Translations under genes and position numbers: made by a program
IMG/VR virus record: IMGVR_UViG_3300025168_000446
Location: 1-29,137 of that record
DNA from: a virus
Length of the DNA: 29,137 nucleotides
Direction: 5' to 3' (one strand)
Shown here: one piece after another, positions 13,248 through 21,168 of the stretch
Numbering within the stretch: position 1 is the first letter of the stretch
How the letters are laid out: each line of letters begins with the position of its first letter
Notes under the pieces: model-generated
Seen by the model: the letters and a program-made list of their open reading frames with translations, nothing else
What the model was told of the DNA's origin: nothing
The model's database searches: none

Positions 13248-14352
13248 ATTTTTAAGAGAACGTACAGGCTATTTGAAAAAAGGATCAGCCTGGTTAGCAG
13301 AAAAATTTGAAGTACCAGAAACAGTAGCACACGCTGCACGTCGAGAAGCACTAGGCGTTAATTCTAACGATAATGTGCACGCCCCAGAATTTAAAGAACA
13401 CTTAGAGTCAAATGGCCTTACTATGGCAGATGTAAAATCTGTTAAGTTTTGGCAAGCGGCTAATGGTGACCAAAGATATTCTGTTGTAACTCAAAATCAG
13501 TGGCATGAATTTGGAAATATGAAACAAGAATTCATAGATCTAGTTAAAGAAGATGCCCCTAAAGTTGATGCAATAAAATACGCTTTTCTAGAAGATCCAG
13601 TAATGTTAGAAATATCATTACCGGATATACATTATGGTAAAGTATCAGGGGAAGGCCCACAGAAGTTAATAGATGACTATATGAAAGTCCTAGTAAACCT
13701 CATATCTAAAGCAGGAGGATTACATATAGACAGAATATTACTTCCAATTGGTAACGACGGTATGAATTCTGAAGGATTACGTAAAACAACTACTGCAGGA
13801 ACGCCGCAAGATGATTACATGGGATGGCGAGAGTCTTTCCGTGGTTATTGGCAGTTAATGGAGTATGCAATTACGTATCTTTCACAATACGCACCAGTAG
13901 ATGTGATTATAGTGCAAGGTAACCATGACTATGAACGTATGTTCTATGTAGGTGACCTGCTTGAAGCTAAGTTTTCAAACAATCCAAATATTACAGTAGA
14001 TAATAGTTTAGAAGAACGTAAATACTATCAGTATGGAACAAACATGATATTGCATTTCCATGGCGATAAAGTTAAAGCGGATAAAATCCCTTTACTTATG
14101 GCTACAGAGCAACCAATCATGTGGAGCCAGACTACATTCCGAGAAGCACATTTAGGGCATTATCATAAAGAGATGCTTAATGAGTTTATGGGAACTAAAG
14201 TCAGGTTTATTCCATCTATATGTGGTAATGACGAATGGCATAAGAATAAAGCTTATGTTGGCACCAAGCGTGTAGGTCAGGCCCATATATGGAGTAAAGA
14301 CAGAGGGTATGAAGGTAATTTCCAAACTAATATTGTAGCAAATGGGTTATAA
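13225..14352 (+). CDS. SbcD/Mre11-like metallophosphoesterase with HTH, 375 residues
   Basis: Calcineurin-like phosphoesterase, probably a DNA nuclease. Metal ligands are LPDIHYG (D134, H136), IGNDG (D178), QGNHDYE (N233, H234, D235) and LGHYHKE (H312, H314). In the second motif an asparagine precedes the aspartate (GND rather than plain GD), a small change. The N-terminus (residues about 5-45) looks like a helix-turn-helix (SAWLAEKFEVPETVAHAARREALG) that could bind DNA. I chose ATG 13225 over the TTG one codon earlier. The gene overlaps the primase by 23 bases and the nuclease gene by 11. A partner SbcC-like ATPase is not present in the window. Confidence 0.85.
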   Translation: MNKEEIVEFLRERTGYLKKGSAWLAEKFEVPETVAHAARREALGVNSNDNVHAPEFKEHLESNGLTMADVKSVKFWQAANGDQRYSVVTQNQWHEFGNMKQEFIDLVKEDAPKVDAIKYAFLEDPVMLEISLPDIHYGKVSGEGPQKLIDDYMKVLVNLISKAGGLHIDRILLPIGNDGMNSEGLRKTTTAGTPQDDYMGWRESFRGYWQLMEYAITYLSQYAPVDVIIVQGNHDYERMFYVGDLLEAKFSNNPNITVDNSLEERKYYQYGTNMILHFHGDKVKADKIPLLMATEQPIMWSQTTFREAHLGHYHKEMLNEFMGTKVRFIPSICGNDEWHKNKAYVGTKRVGQAHIWSKDRGYEGNFQTNIVANGL

Positions 14353-14773
14353 GAAGAAAGGTAAAGTTAAAGTAAGCGCTAAAAAAAATGTATATAAAGG
14401 AATTCAATTTCAATCTCTTTTAGAAAAGCATATGTATAAAATGCTAGACGACAATAAGATTAAAGTTGATTACGAAAAACATACATTTACTGTATTCCCT
14501 GGAATGGTATATCCACAAGCATGTTATGAAGGAACAAAAGCTAAGTTGTGTAATAAAGGTAGTAAAATACGACCTATTACATATACTCCTGATTTTGTTG
14601 ATCCTAATGGTAAATGGATAATCGAGACAAAAGGATACGCTAACGAGTCATTCCCTTTGAGATGGAAGTTGTTTAAAAAACATCTGAAAGAGAATAGCCT
14701 GACGTACGTTCTATTTATGCCTAGAAATAGGCAACAATGTATAGAAGTTTTAGAATTAGTACAACAATTATGA
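14342..14773 (+). CDS. PD-(D/E)XK nuclease (T7 endonuclease I / DUF1064-like), 143 residues
   Basis: A small nuclease with a basic N-terminus (KKKGKVKVSAKK). The catalytic set is E29 in SLLEKHMY, D84 in TPDFVDPNG, and E95-x-K97 in WIIETKG, the classic E ... PD ... ExK arrangement. The helix that follows (SFPLRWKLFKKHL) is typical of DUF1064 proteins, which are often annotated as Holliday-junction resolvases. It should cut branched DNA during recombination or packaging. It overlaps the phosphoesterase gene by 11 bases and the next gene as ATGA. Confidence 0.88.
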   Translation: MGYKKKGKVKVSAKKNVYKGIQFQSLLEKHMYKMLDDNKIKVDYEKHTFTVFPGMVYPQACYEGTKAKLCNKGSKIRPITYTPDFVDPNGKWIIETKGYANESFPLRWKLFKKHLKENSLTYVLFMPRNRQQCIEVLELVQQL

Positions 14774-15120
14774 CAAGACATGAGAAAGTAAATGCTCTCC
14801 AACGAGGAGACATAATAGCCGTTGTTCAACACAACGGCTTTTCTTTTGCTATATTTTGGGGATGGGATGGTAACGGTTATACATCAGAAGATGGTCAAGA
14901 TCGTAAAGCTTGGTATTATACAATACCTGAATTTACATTATCAAAATCCGGTATGAAAGAGTATTTTGATAAGATTAGAGCAGGAGAAAATAAATGGTTT
15001 CCTGGCGCTATATCTTGGACAACTAATTACGCTGAATTAAAAGTATTACCTATACCTAAAACCTATCTATCAGAATATCAACAAGAGTATGTTAATTTAT
15101 TAAATAACAAATTAAGATGA
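14770..15120 (+). CDS. hypothetical protein, 116 residues
   Basis: Unrecognised. It begins TRHEKVNALQRGDIIAVVQHNGFSFAIFWGWDGNGYTSEDG, a beta-rich, tryptophan-containing segment suggestive of an SH3-like barrel, and is helical at the C-terminus (SEYQQEYVNLLNNKLR). The longer frame could start at 14737, but ATG 14770 overlaps the preceding stop as ATGA, the usual junction here, so I prefer it. Its own stop overlaps the rIIA-like start as ATGA (15117-15120). No catalytic motif is visible. Confidence 0.65.
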   Translation: MTRHEKVNALQRGDIIAVVQHNGFSFAIFWGWDGNGYTSEDGQDRKAWYYTIPEFTLSKSGMKEYFDKIRAGENKWFPGAISWTTNYAELKVLPIPKTYLSEYQQEYVNLLNNKLR

Positions 15121-17924
15121 GTATAAAAACCATTGACACACAGATTAAAGGCTCTAAAGGGATCGAGAAAAAGATCAACGAAGGGGCAAAGAGAATGGTC
15201 TTTGACATTCTGCAATCAACGCAGTATTCTATGCCAATTTCGAGTACCATCCGCGAGCTCACAACTAATGCTTGTGATTCACAGAGGGAGAAAGAAATAG
15301 CATTAGAAATACTAAGTGGAGAGAAGAAAGCAGAAGACTATTACATTACGCGCTCAGGCGCACAGTACGAAGACAGTAACTTTAATGCAGAGTACTACAA
15401 TGTTTTACATCTAGACAAGCATAAGAATAAGATAGATCTTACTTATATTGAAAGTGAAGGTGTAGGCTATTGTGATACATTTGCAGTAATGGACTACGGC
15501 GTAGGTATTGGTGCACGCAGACTAGAGGGTGTCCTAGAATTAGGATATTCTACTAAGCGTAACACATCAGAAAACTTTGGTGCGTTTGGCTTAGGTGCTA
15601 AAGCAGCATTGTCTACCGGCGTTGATTTCTATACTATAGAAACTGTCTACAACGGAATGAGATTTAAATGTAATTGCTACAATTACAAGACTGATTTCAT
15701 TATACCAGCTTTCAATGTAGAAGCAGGTAAACAAAACCCATTTGTTACATTCTCAGATGGTACTAAAGTATATTATGAAGAATCAGATTCTAAGAATTAC
15801 ACGGAAGTAAGCTTCAGAACTAAGAAACATAACAGACGTAAGTACAAAGAAGCTATAGAAGAGCAACTAAATTACTTAAACAACGTTAACTTTTCAATTG
15901 TAGGCGAAAGCGGCTATGTAAATGAAGTTAACTTTAAGAACGATGTGATTTACAGCTCAGAGCATCTTATTATCAGTGATGGCTATACATATTCTAAACC
16001 ACATGTACTTGTGGTAAAGAATCCGCAAGCTGAAACAGGTATTAACTATGGTCACATAGATTTCCGAGAATTAGAAATGGAGCAACTGTATGGCGCTATT
16101 GCATTCAAATGTCCTATGAGACAGGTTGTAGTAGATGACAACGGCGTGGAAACAGTTATACAAGAAGGTGTTGACGTAACTCCATCGCGTGAGAAGGTAA
16201 TATGGAACGAAGCTACTAAAGCGTATGTTCAAGGTATTATTAAGAAAGCTGCGATAGAGGCTACTAATGTAGTCCAGGAAGAGCTAGACACTAAGGATTT
16301 CATTGATTGGATTTCTAAGACTCGTGCACTTGTTAGTGGTGCTCGTAGTGAGAATCGTGTTCTAAACAAACTATCTAATATTATAGATAAAGACATGATT
16401 AGTCCTACGTTCCCTGGTGATAAACGTATACGATACGCAGTTCCTACTAAGTTATTCGAAGGATTTAAGATTACTAAGCTTTTATATGAAGTTGAGAAAG
16501 GTAAATTTAAATCTGTAAGAGATGACAAATTAGTAGTGTGGGGCGGTATAGAGCCTAAGCATTTCTATTTTAAAGAGAATGTATCTTTCAATAGATTGAC
16601 GGATGCATATCTTATTAAAGGTGGAGAACAGGAATGTCGTCCTTCAGTACTTACTCTGGAAGATCTAGATGCTAAGTTTGACAGTAAGATTGCTATAGCT
16701 CAAGGAGAAGGTAAGCTTGCATTAACTAAAGAAAAGAATAGAGTTGCTCGTAAACGTGCAGCTGTACTTAAGTACTTTAAAGAGTCTGAGTTTTATCATT
16801 CTTATGATGATGTAGTAGTACCTGAAGACTGGACTACGGAGTTCACTACAGAAGAAGATCAAGCTATGGAAGTATCCAAGTTTGATAACATTTCTCCTGC
16901 AGAGCGCCGTGAGATAGAAAAGCGTATGGTTGCTTATTCTCTTAGATTTGATAAGAGACGTAATGATAATAAACAGTACACCCTTGACAAGATAGAGCCA
17001 AAGGCCAAAGATCTTATGGAAAGCGAGTCTCGTATTTATTATTGCACTAAAGCAGATGAAGATTTAATGCATCTAGCTGCTAAAATCTTACATGTGCAAG
17101 CTCCTAGCTTTAAAGAAGTTTACCCAGAGAATACATGGTCTAGTTGGGATACTGATCAGCAGCACCCAATATTCTATTATGAAGAACCAGCTGTTTCTCT
17201 TAGAGAGACATATGGAAGCAACAAAGGTAATTTCTATGACTGGACTGCAAAAACAGTTAAGACATGGGATACGCCGCAGTTGATTAGGGTAAGTGAAAAT
17301 AAAGTTAAATACATCAAGAAGAATCCAAATTGTAAACACATTAGTGAGTTCTTCTTACAAATGAATGATAAAGGAGGATACACAATGGATGATTCAATGA
17401 TTACATGGTTTACAGCTACTAAAGTAACTGAAATACAAGATCTTAAATTCTTATCAAGCTTTAAAAGGATTAATCCTGGGCTTCACAAGATCTACAAGAA
17501 AGTTATTAAAGCTAGAGAAAATTCATTTGAATACTACAGACACAGAAATCTAGACGAAACTGATGTGTTTAAGCAAGCTGAAAAGCTTATGGAGTTTCAA
17601 TTGTATTGTAAACAAGTAGAAAGCGAGGCTAACTCAGCTGAGCTAATTAGTAACAAAAGTAAGGAATTGTTTGTTCTATCTGATATAGGAGAATGTGTAG
17701 GCGTTAACATGGAGGTGCTAGATATGTATAACAACATACTAGAATTTTCTGAAGATGTTAAGCACTTACTTTCTGCTATAGAAGGTATAAACGAAAATAA
17801 ATCTATGACTCTAGACTTAGAGAAAGAGATAATTTCTTACTTAGAATGTAAAGGTAAAAACGAGTGGGATGTCAGTGACGTCCTGCCGGAAGAACCTGAA
17901 TTAGAGGAAGATAGCGCACAATAA
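15117..17924 (+). CDS. rIIA-like GHKL ATPase, 935 residues
   Basis: A large protein whose N-terminus is a GHKL (gyrase B/Hsp90/histidine kinase/MutL) ATP-binding domain. The N box is IRELTTNACDS (E47, N51, D54), G1 is DYGVG (126-130) and G2 is ENFGAFGLGAKAALS (152-166). These match T4 rIIA, which protects against host and prophage exclusion systems. The remaining 600 residues are unrecognised. The next gene is rIIB-like, matching the T4 rIIA-rIIB order. It is much longer than many small GHKL domains, so MutL or Hsp90 is unlikely. A stem-loop lies over its stop codon. Confidence 0.85.
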   Translation: MSIKTIDTQIKGSKGIEKKINEGAKRMVFDILQSTQYSMPISSTIRELTTNACDSQREKEIALEILSGEKKAEDYYITRSGAQYEDSNFNAEYYNVLHLDKHKNKIDLTYIESEGVGYCDTFAVMDYGVGIGARRLEGVLELGYSTKRNTSENFGAFGLGAKAALSTGVDFYTIETVYNGMRFKCNCYNYKTDFIIPAFNVEAGKQNPFVTFSDGTKVYYEESDSKNYTEVSFRTKKHNRRKYKEAIEEQLNYLNNVNFSIVGESGYVNEVNFKNDVIYSSEHLIISDGYTYSKPHVLVVKNPQAETGINYGHIDFRELEMEQLYGAIAFKCPMRQVVVDDNGVETVIQEGVDVTPSREKVIWNEATKAYVQGIIKKAAIEATNVVQEELDTKDFIDWISKTRALVSGARSENRVLNKLSNIIDKDMISPTFPGDKRIRYAVPTKLFEGFKITKLLYEVEKGKFKSVRDDKLVVWGGIEPKHFYFKENVSFNRLTDAYLIKGGEQECRPSVLTLEDLDAKFDSKIAIAQGEGKLALTKEKNRVARKRAAVLKYFKESEFYHSYDDVVVPEDWTTEFTTEEDQAMEVSKFDNISPAERREIEKRMVAYSLRFDKRRNDNKQYTLDKIEPKAKDLMESESRIYYCTKADEDLMHLAAKILHVQAPSFKEVYPENTWSSWDTDQQHPIFYYEEPAVSLRETYGSNKGNFYDWTAKTVKTWDTPQLIRVSENKVKYIKKNPNCKHISEFFLQMNDKGGYTMDDSMITWFTATKVTEIQDLKFLSSFKRINPGLHKIYKKVIKARENSFEYYRHRNLDETDVFKQAEKLMEFQLYCKQVESEANSAELISNKSKELFVLSDIGECVGVNMEVLDMYNNILEFSEDVKHLLSAIEGINENKSMTLDLEKEIISYLECKGKNEWDVSDVLPEEPELEEDSAQ

Positions 17925-17947
17925 GTTGCGCATCTTCTTAAAATTTT
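17907..17947 (+). terminator. terminator-like stem-loop over the rIIA stop
   Basis: GAAGAT 17907-17912 and GCGCA 17914-17918 (one bulged A between them) pair with TGCGC 17927-17931 and ATCTTC 17932-17937 across the loop CAATAAGT. The loop contains the stop codon TAA (17922-17924). TTAAAATTTT follows. The A-interrupted tail makes it a weak terminator or an mRNA-end stabiliser between the rIIA- and rIIB-like genes. Confidence 0.5.
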
Positions 17948-17983
17948 GTAATTTAGTAACTCAATTTAATAAACAGAAAACAG

Positions 17984-19153
17984 ATGATTACAGTTAACGT
18001 TATCGACGACAAAATCTGCGGCTCTTACGGTGACACACCGTTTGCAGTGCAGTACACAGAAGACACTTATGCAGAAATGATGGAGCTTGTAGATGAATCC
18101 GCATCCGTACAGGATATGGACGCATATAAAGACCTTATGTCTAAATTTGCTGCTCTTTGTGTTGTAGACTATACTAAAACAGTAGAGTCAAAATGCCCTT
18201 ACATTCATGTAAACAAGAATACAGGCGAGTTCTTCCTTAAGAGTGAAGGAGTTGTTTCTTCTATTCCTATGCCTCAAGCGTTGGTAGATAGAATATTCGA
18301 GTCTATTGACAAGGGTGTATCATTTGAGCCACTAGTTAAAATGTGGACCAGATGGTTGCGTAATCCTGTATTAGCAAAGAAAGCTGAATGTGATAGAGGA
18401 ATAGATTTCTCTAATCGCTTCTTTAACTTTGTTAATATGCAGTATGTGCACCCTAAACTTAAAGAAGAGCTCATGGAAGAGCAAGGTCTAAGTGAAGCAA
18501 TTGCTACTGCTCGTGCTACTATGTATCAAATGAAGATTACTCGTGAGGGTCTTCTTAATGGTTACAAAGTATCTAAAGAGATTATGCATAAGTATGACAC
18601 AGAAACAGGGGAGCAAGTAGATCGTTACGCTCGTACGTTCAATCCTGATACTGGTGAAATACAAGGAGATGGCCTTCCTGAGCACGTAGAAGACCGCCTA
18701 TTTGAACCTGCAATGATGGGTTCAGGTGGAGATGCGTTTTATTGCGAAGGTGATAACGGGTATTCATCTCCTCAACATTTCATTAAAGTTGGTTGTGTTC
18801 ACAGATTAGCTTCTTGGGACCAAGTCAATACTAATGATTTTACATCTTGCGTAAAAGGTCTTCATATTGGTGGCCTTAAGTATATCGCGTTCTATTCAGG
18901 TGAGATTCACAATATATTTGCGGATCCTATGCACATTGGTGCAGTGCCTGATGATGTAGACGGTGCTATACGTTGCAAGCAATACTTTGTTCATTCTTCT
19001 CTTGCAGGAGTAAATGGATCAATTTACCACAGTTCAACCTATGCAGCTATGACTGATGCCGAATGGCAAGAAATGCGGACAGAAGCAGTAAAGGTAAAGT
19101 TAGAAAGCAAAGCTCAAGTTGACAGAGAAGTCGCTGAGCTGAATGCTTTGTAA
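17984..19153 (+). CDS. rIIB-like protein, 389 residues
   Basis: The C-terminal half has the rIIB hallmark: FTSCVKGLHIGGLKYIAFYSGEIHNIFADPMHIGAVPDDVDGAIRCKQYFV, with C289, G292, L293 and H294 (compare the 'CSxGLHV' segment of T4 rIIB). The N-terminal part may be a regulatory or DNA-contacting region. T4 rIIB acts with rIIA to prevent premature membrane depolarisation by prophage exclusion systems. The gene follows the rIIA-like gene after a 59-base spacer with a stem-loop, so its level could be set separately. A strong terminator follows. Confidence 0.75.
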   Translation: MITVNVIDDKICGSYGDTPFAVQYTEDTYAEMMELVDESASVQDMDAYKDLMSKFAALCVVDYTKTVESKCPYIHVNKNTGEFFLKSEGVVSSIPMPQALVDRIFESIDKGVSFEPLVKMWTRWLRNPVLAKKAECDRGIDFSNRFFNFVNMQYVHPKLKEELMEEQGLSEAIATARATMYQMKITREGLLNGYKVSKEIMHKYDTETGEQVDRYARTFNPDTGEIQGDGLPEHVEDRLFEPAMMGSGGDAFYCEGDNGYSSPQHFIKVGCVHRLASWDQVNTNDFTSCVKGLHIGGLKYIAFYSGEIHNIFADPMHIGAVPDDVDGAIRCKQYFVHSSLAGVNGSIYHSSTYAAMTDAEWQEMRTEAVKVKLESKAQVDREVAELNAL

Positions 19154-19174
19154 CTGTGTGTTAAATTGGTTGAT

Positions 19175-19203
19175 GAAGGGGCCTAGTGCCCCTTTATCTT
19201 TAC
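19175..19203 (+). terminator. intrinsic terminator after the rIIB-like gene
   Basis: AAGGGGC 19176-19182 pairs perfectly with GCCCCTT 19188-19194 around CTAGT; G19175 can add a G-U pair with T19195. TTATCTTTAC follows. This is a strong G/C stem with a T-rich tail, ending the transcript that carries the rII-like pair. Confidence 0.75.
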
Positions 19204-19219
19204 TTTAAAAAGAAAAGAA

Positions 19220-19990
19220 ATGGAACGTATGACGGTTACAACAGCTCTAATAGATGCAGACAGCTTGATTTATTTCGAAATGAACAAGCCTACTCTAGAA
19301 GAAGCGATAGCAGGTATTGATGAGAGAATTGTCAGTATACTGAAAGAAACTAAAGCTGATGACTTTGCTGGATTTTTGACAGTAGGGAGATGCTTTAGAT
19401 ATGACAGAGCAGAGACAAGAAAATACAAAGGAAACCGTAAAAAGACAGATCGACCTATAATATTTTACGCATTAAAAGAATACTTACAACAAACTTGGAA
19501 ATTTACGTATTTAACAGAAGTAGAAGCTGATGATTTAGTGTGCATGTATGCAAAAGATCCGCCGATGTGGGCAACGATTGTAGTATGCAGCCCAGATAAA
19601 GATGTTTTAAAACAACTTCCTGGCAGGCATTATAATTATCGAACAGCGGAATGGATTGAGACTACCCCTGCGGAAGGCTTACTATTCTTATGGAAGCAAA
19701 TGCTTATGGGTGACCCTACGGATGGGATACCAGGAATACCTAAAGTTGGTGAAAAGACAGCCTCGCTATGGTTGAATGACGAATGTATGGGAGATTATCC
19801 TAAAATTGTACTAAATAAATATATAGAAAAATTTGGTATACACGAAGGAATTCTTAAATTTACAGAGACATTCAGATTGGTCTACATCCTCAAAACTGAG
19901 GAGGAACTCGAAAGAGAAACCGGGATCAAGCTACCAGAGCTAGTGCTACATAAATTTGAAACCAATAAAGACTCCGAGCTATGGCAGTAA
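19220..19990 (+). CDS. 5'-3' exonuclease (FEN / T7 gp6 type), 256 residues
   Basis: Structure-specific exonuclease that removes RNA primers and 5' flaps. Metal-binding and catalytic positions are ALIDADSL (D12, D14), RKYKGNRKK (the helical arch), EVEADD (E102, D104, D105), SPDKD (D126, D128) and GDPTDGIPGIPKVGEKTA (D165, D168, then a helix-hairpin-helix). All expected acidic residues are present. The length is typical for phage homologues. It follows the terminator at 19175 and overlaps the next gene by 10 bases. ATG 19229 is a second possible start, three codons in. Confidence 0.9.
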   Translation: MERMTVTTALIDADSLIYFEMNKPTLEEAIAGIDERIVSILKETKADDFAGFLTVGRCFRYDRAETRKYKGNRKKTDRPIIFYALKEYLQQTWKFTYLTEVEADDLVCMYAKDPPMWATIVVCSPDKDVLKQLPGRHYNYRTAEWIETTPAEGLLFLWKQMLMGDPTDGIPGIPKVGEKTASLWLNDECMGDYPKIVLNKYIEKFGIHEGILKFTETFRLVYILKTEEELERETGIKLPELVLHKFETNKDSELWQ

Positions 19991-20739
19991 CTTGCGATAA
20001 ACTAATCTACACGCCTACTGATGCATTATCATTTAGTATTACAGGCGGAACCAAAATTTTAACCCCCCGAACTGATAATGGAAAGATTATCTCCCTAGAA
20101 AGCCCCACTAGCTCAATAGAGCTGGGGCTAACTCTAGAGGTACAAAAGCAAAGATATAAAGTTAATATTATTGAGGAGAAAGTAATAAATGGAAGAACCA
20201 TATATTTACTATCTACCGCTAAAAAAACTAAATCTTCTACTTTTCTCTTTCCTATGTTAGGCGGGCAAAGATCAAACTTTTTTTGGGATAGATTATTTAT
20301 GAATTGTTTTATCGCTACAGATAATGATTCACATTGCATTGCATTGTTATACAGATGGTCAGGAGATCCTATGTTTATACAATTTGAAAAAACACTTAGT
20401 GAGTTTCCAAATTTTAGAAAGACATATGATCCTGACACTCAAACTGTTATGTTTGTATTTGATATACCTACAGAATACGAAGAAGATTACACGCATCTTA
20501 TGAGAGGCGGATACTCTAAATTGTCTACTGAGTATAAAAAAGATATACTAACATTTCATGGAGTAACTTCTAATAGTGAAATAGGCCAAATTTTATATAA
20601 AGATGCAAAACGCCGCGAACGTTTAAGTTTTAAACTAGGTGTAAAATTGCATCCAAATGCGGAACTATTAAGTATAATTAATTTTGAAGACGAGACGTTT
20701 AATTCAAACACATACAAATGTCAAAAGAAAACTTTGTAA
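19981..20739 (+). CDS. hypothetical protein, 252 residues
   Basis: Not recognised. The N-terminal third is beta-rich (KVNIIEEKVINGRTIYLLS), and the middle has aromatic and acidic segments (LFMNCFIATDNDSHCIALLYRWSGDP, YDPDTQTVMFVFDIP). A helical, charged C-terminus follows. The cysteines do not form a cluster. It overlaps the exonuclease by 10 bases and the nucleotide hydrolase by 22, so it belongs to the same small operon. A role linked to DNA metabolism is likely from position but is not shown by its sequence. Confidence 0.65.
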   Translation: MAVTCDKLIYTPTDALSFSITGGTKILTPRTDNGKIISLESPTSSIELGLTLEVQKQRYKVNIIEEKVINGRTIYLLSTAKKTKSSTFLFPMLGGQRSNFFWDRLFMNCFIATDNDSHCIALLYRWSGDPMFIQFEKTLSEFPNFRKTYDPDTQTVMFVFDIPTEYEEDYTHLMRGGYSKLSTEYKKDILTFHGVTSNSEIGQILYKDAKRRERLSFKLGVKLHPNAELLSIINFEDETFNSNTYKCQKKTL

Positions 20740-21134
20740 GGTATAAATACGACTTTGTTTCTAAAAAAACTGTAGGTTATATAGATAAACCAGGAGTAAT
20801 AAATAGATCAAAAGAGTGGCCAGACGAGCATAAGTATGCAGATAGGCACAATAAAGGTAAAATGGCTTGGGATCAAATTGATTTCGAGTCTCTTGAACCT
20901 CTTGTTGAAGTCTTAATGTTTGGAGAAACTAAATATTCTCGAGATAATTGGAAAAAAGGGCAACTTATAACTGAGTTATTAGGGAGCTTGTTTAGACATA
21001 TTATTGCTTTTCAAAAAGGAGAAGATTTGGATTCTGAAAGCGGTAAATCGCACATTGGTCATGCTATGTGTAATTTAATGTTTATTCAATACGTATTAAA
21101 TAATCACAAACAATTTGATAATAGAAAAAAATAG
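20718..21134 (+). CDS. DUF5664-like dATP/dGTP diphosphohydrolase family protein, 138 residues
   Basis: The region NKGKMAWDQIDFESLEPLVEVLMFGETKYSRDNWKKG (about 45-81) and the helix LLGSLFRHIIAFQKGEDLDSESGKSHIGHAMCNLMF (88-123) match the DUF5664 pattern, a MazG-like all-helical fold with acidic residues (E60, E64, E70, E86, then E102/D103/D105/E107) that could bind Mg2+. Homologues hydrolyse dATP/dGTP or purine nucleotides and alter nucleotide pools in infected cells. It is the last plus-strand gene, ends with TAG, and is followed directly by a bidirectional terminator. No purine-Z synthesis genes are visible here. Confidence 0.7.
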   Translation: MSKENFVRYKYDFVSKKTVGYIDKPGVINRSKEWPDEHKYADRHNKGKMAWDQIDFESLEPLVEVLMFGETKYSRDNWKKGQLITELLGSLFRHIIAFQKGEDLDSESGKSHIGHAMCNLMFIQYVLNNHKQFDNRKK

Positions 21135-21155
21135 GGGGCTTTGCCCCCCTTTTTT
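21125..21155. terminator. bidirectional terminator between convergent genes
   Basis: GGGGGC 21134-21139 pairs with GCCCCC 21143-21148 across TTT. AAAAAAA precedes (21125-21131) and TTTTTT follows (21150-21155), so the hairpin works as an intrinsic terminator in both directions. It separates the plus-strand replication block (stop at 21134) from the end of the minus-strand 1658-residue gene (stop at 21169). Confidence 0.85.
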
Positions 21156-21168
21156 ACTGTTGGTTGTT

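Noticed and set aside
20007-20438. 143-codon minus-strand frame opposite the unknown 252-residue gene
   Set aside because: The plus-strand gene overlaps both neighbours in the usual coupled manner, and minus-strand expression here would run against the whole block.
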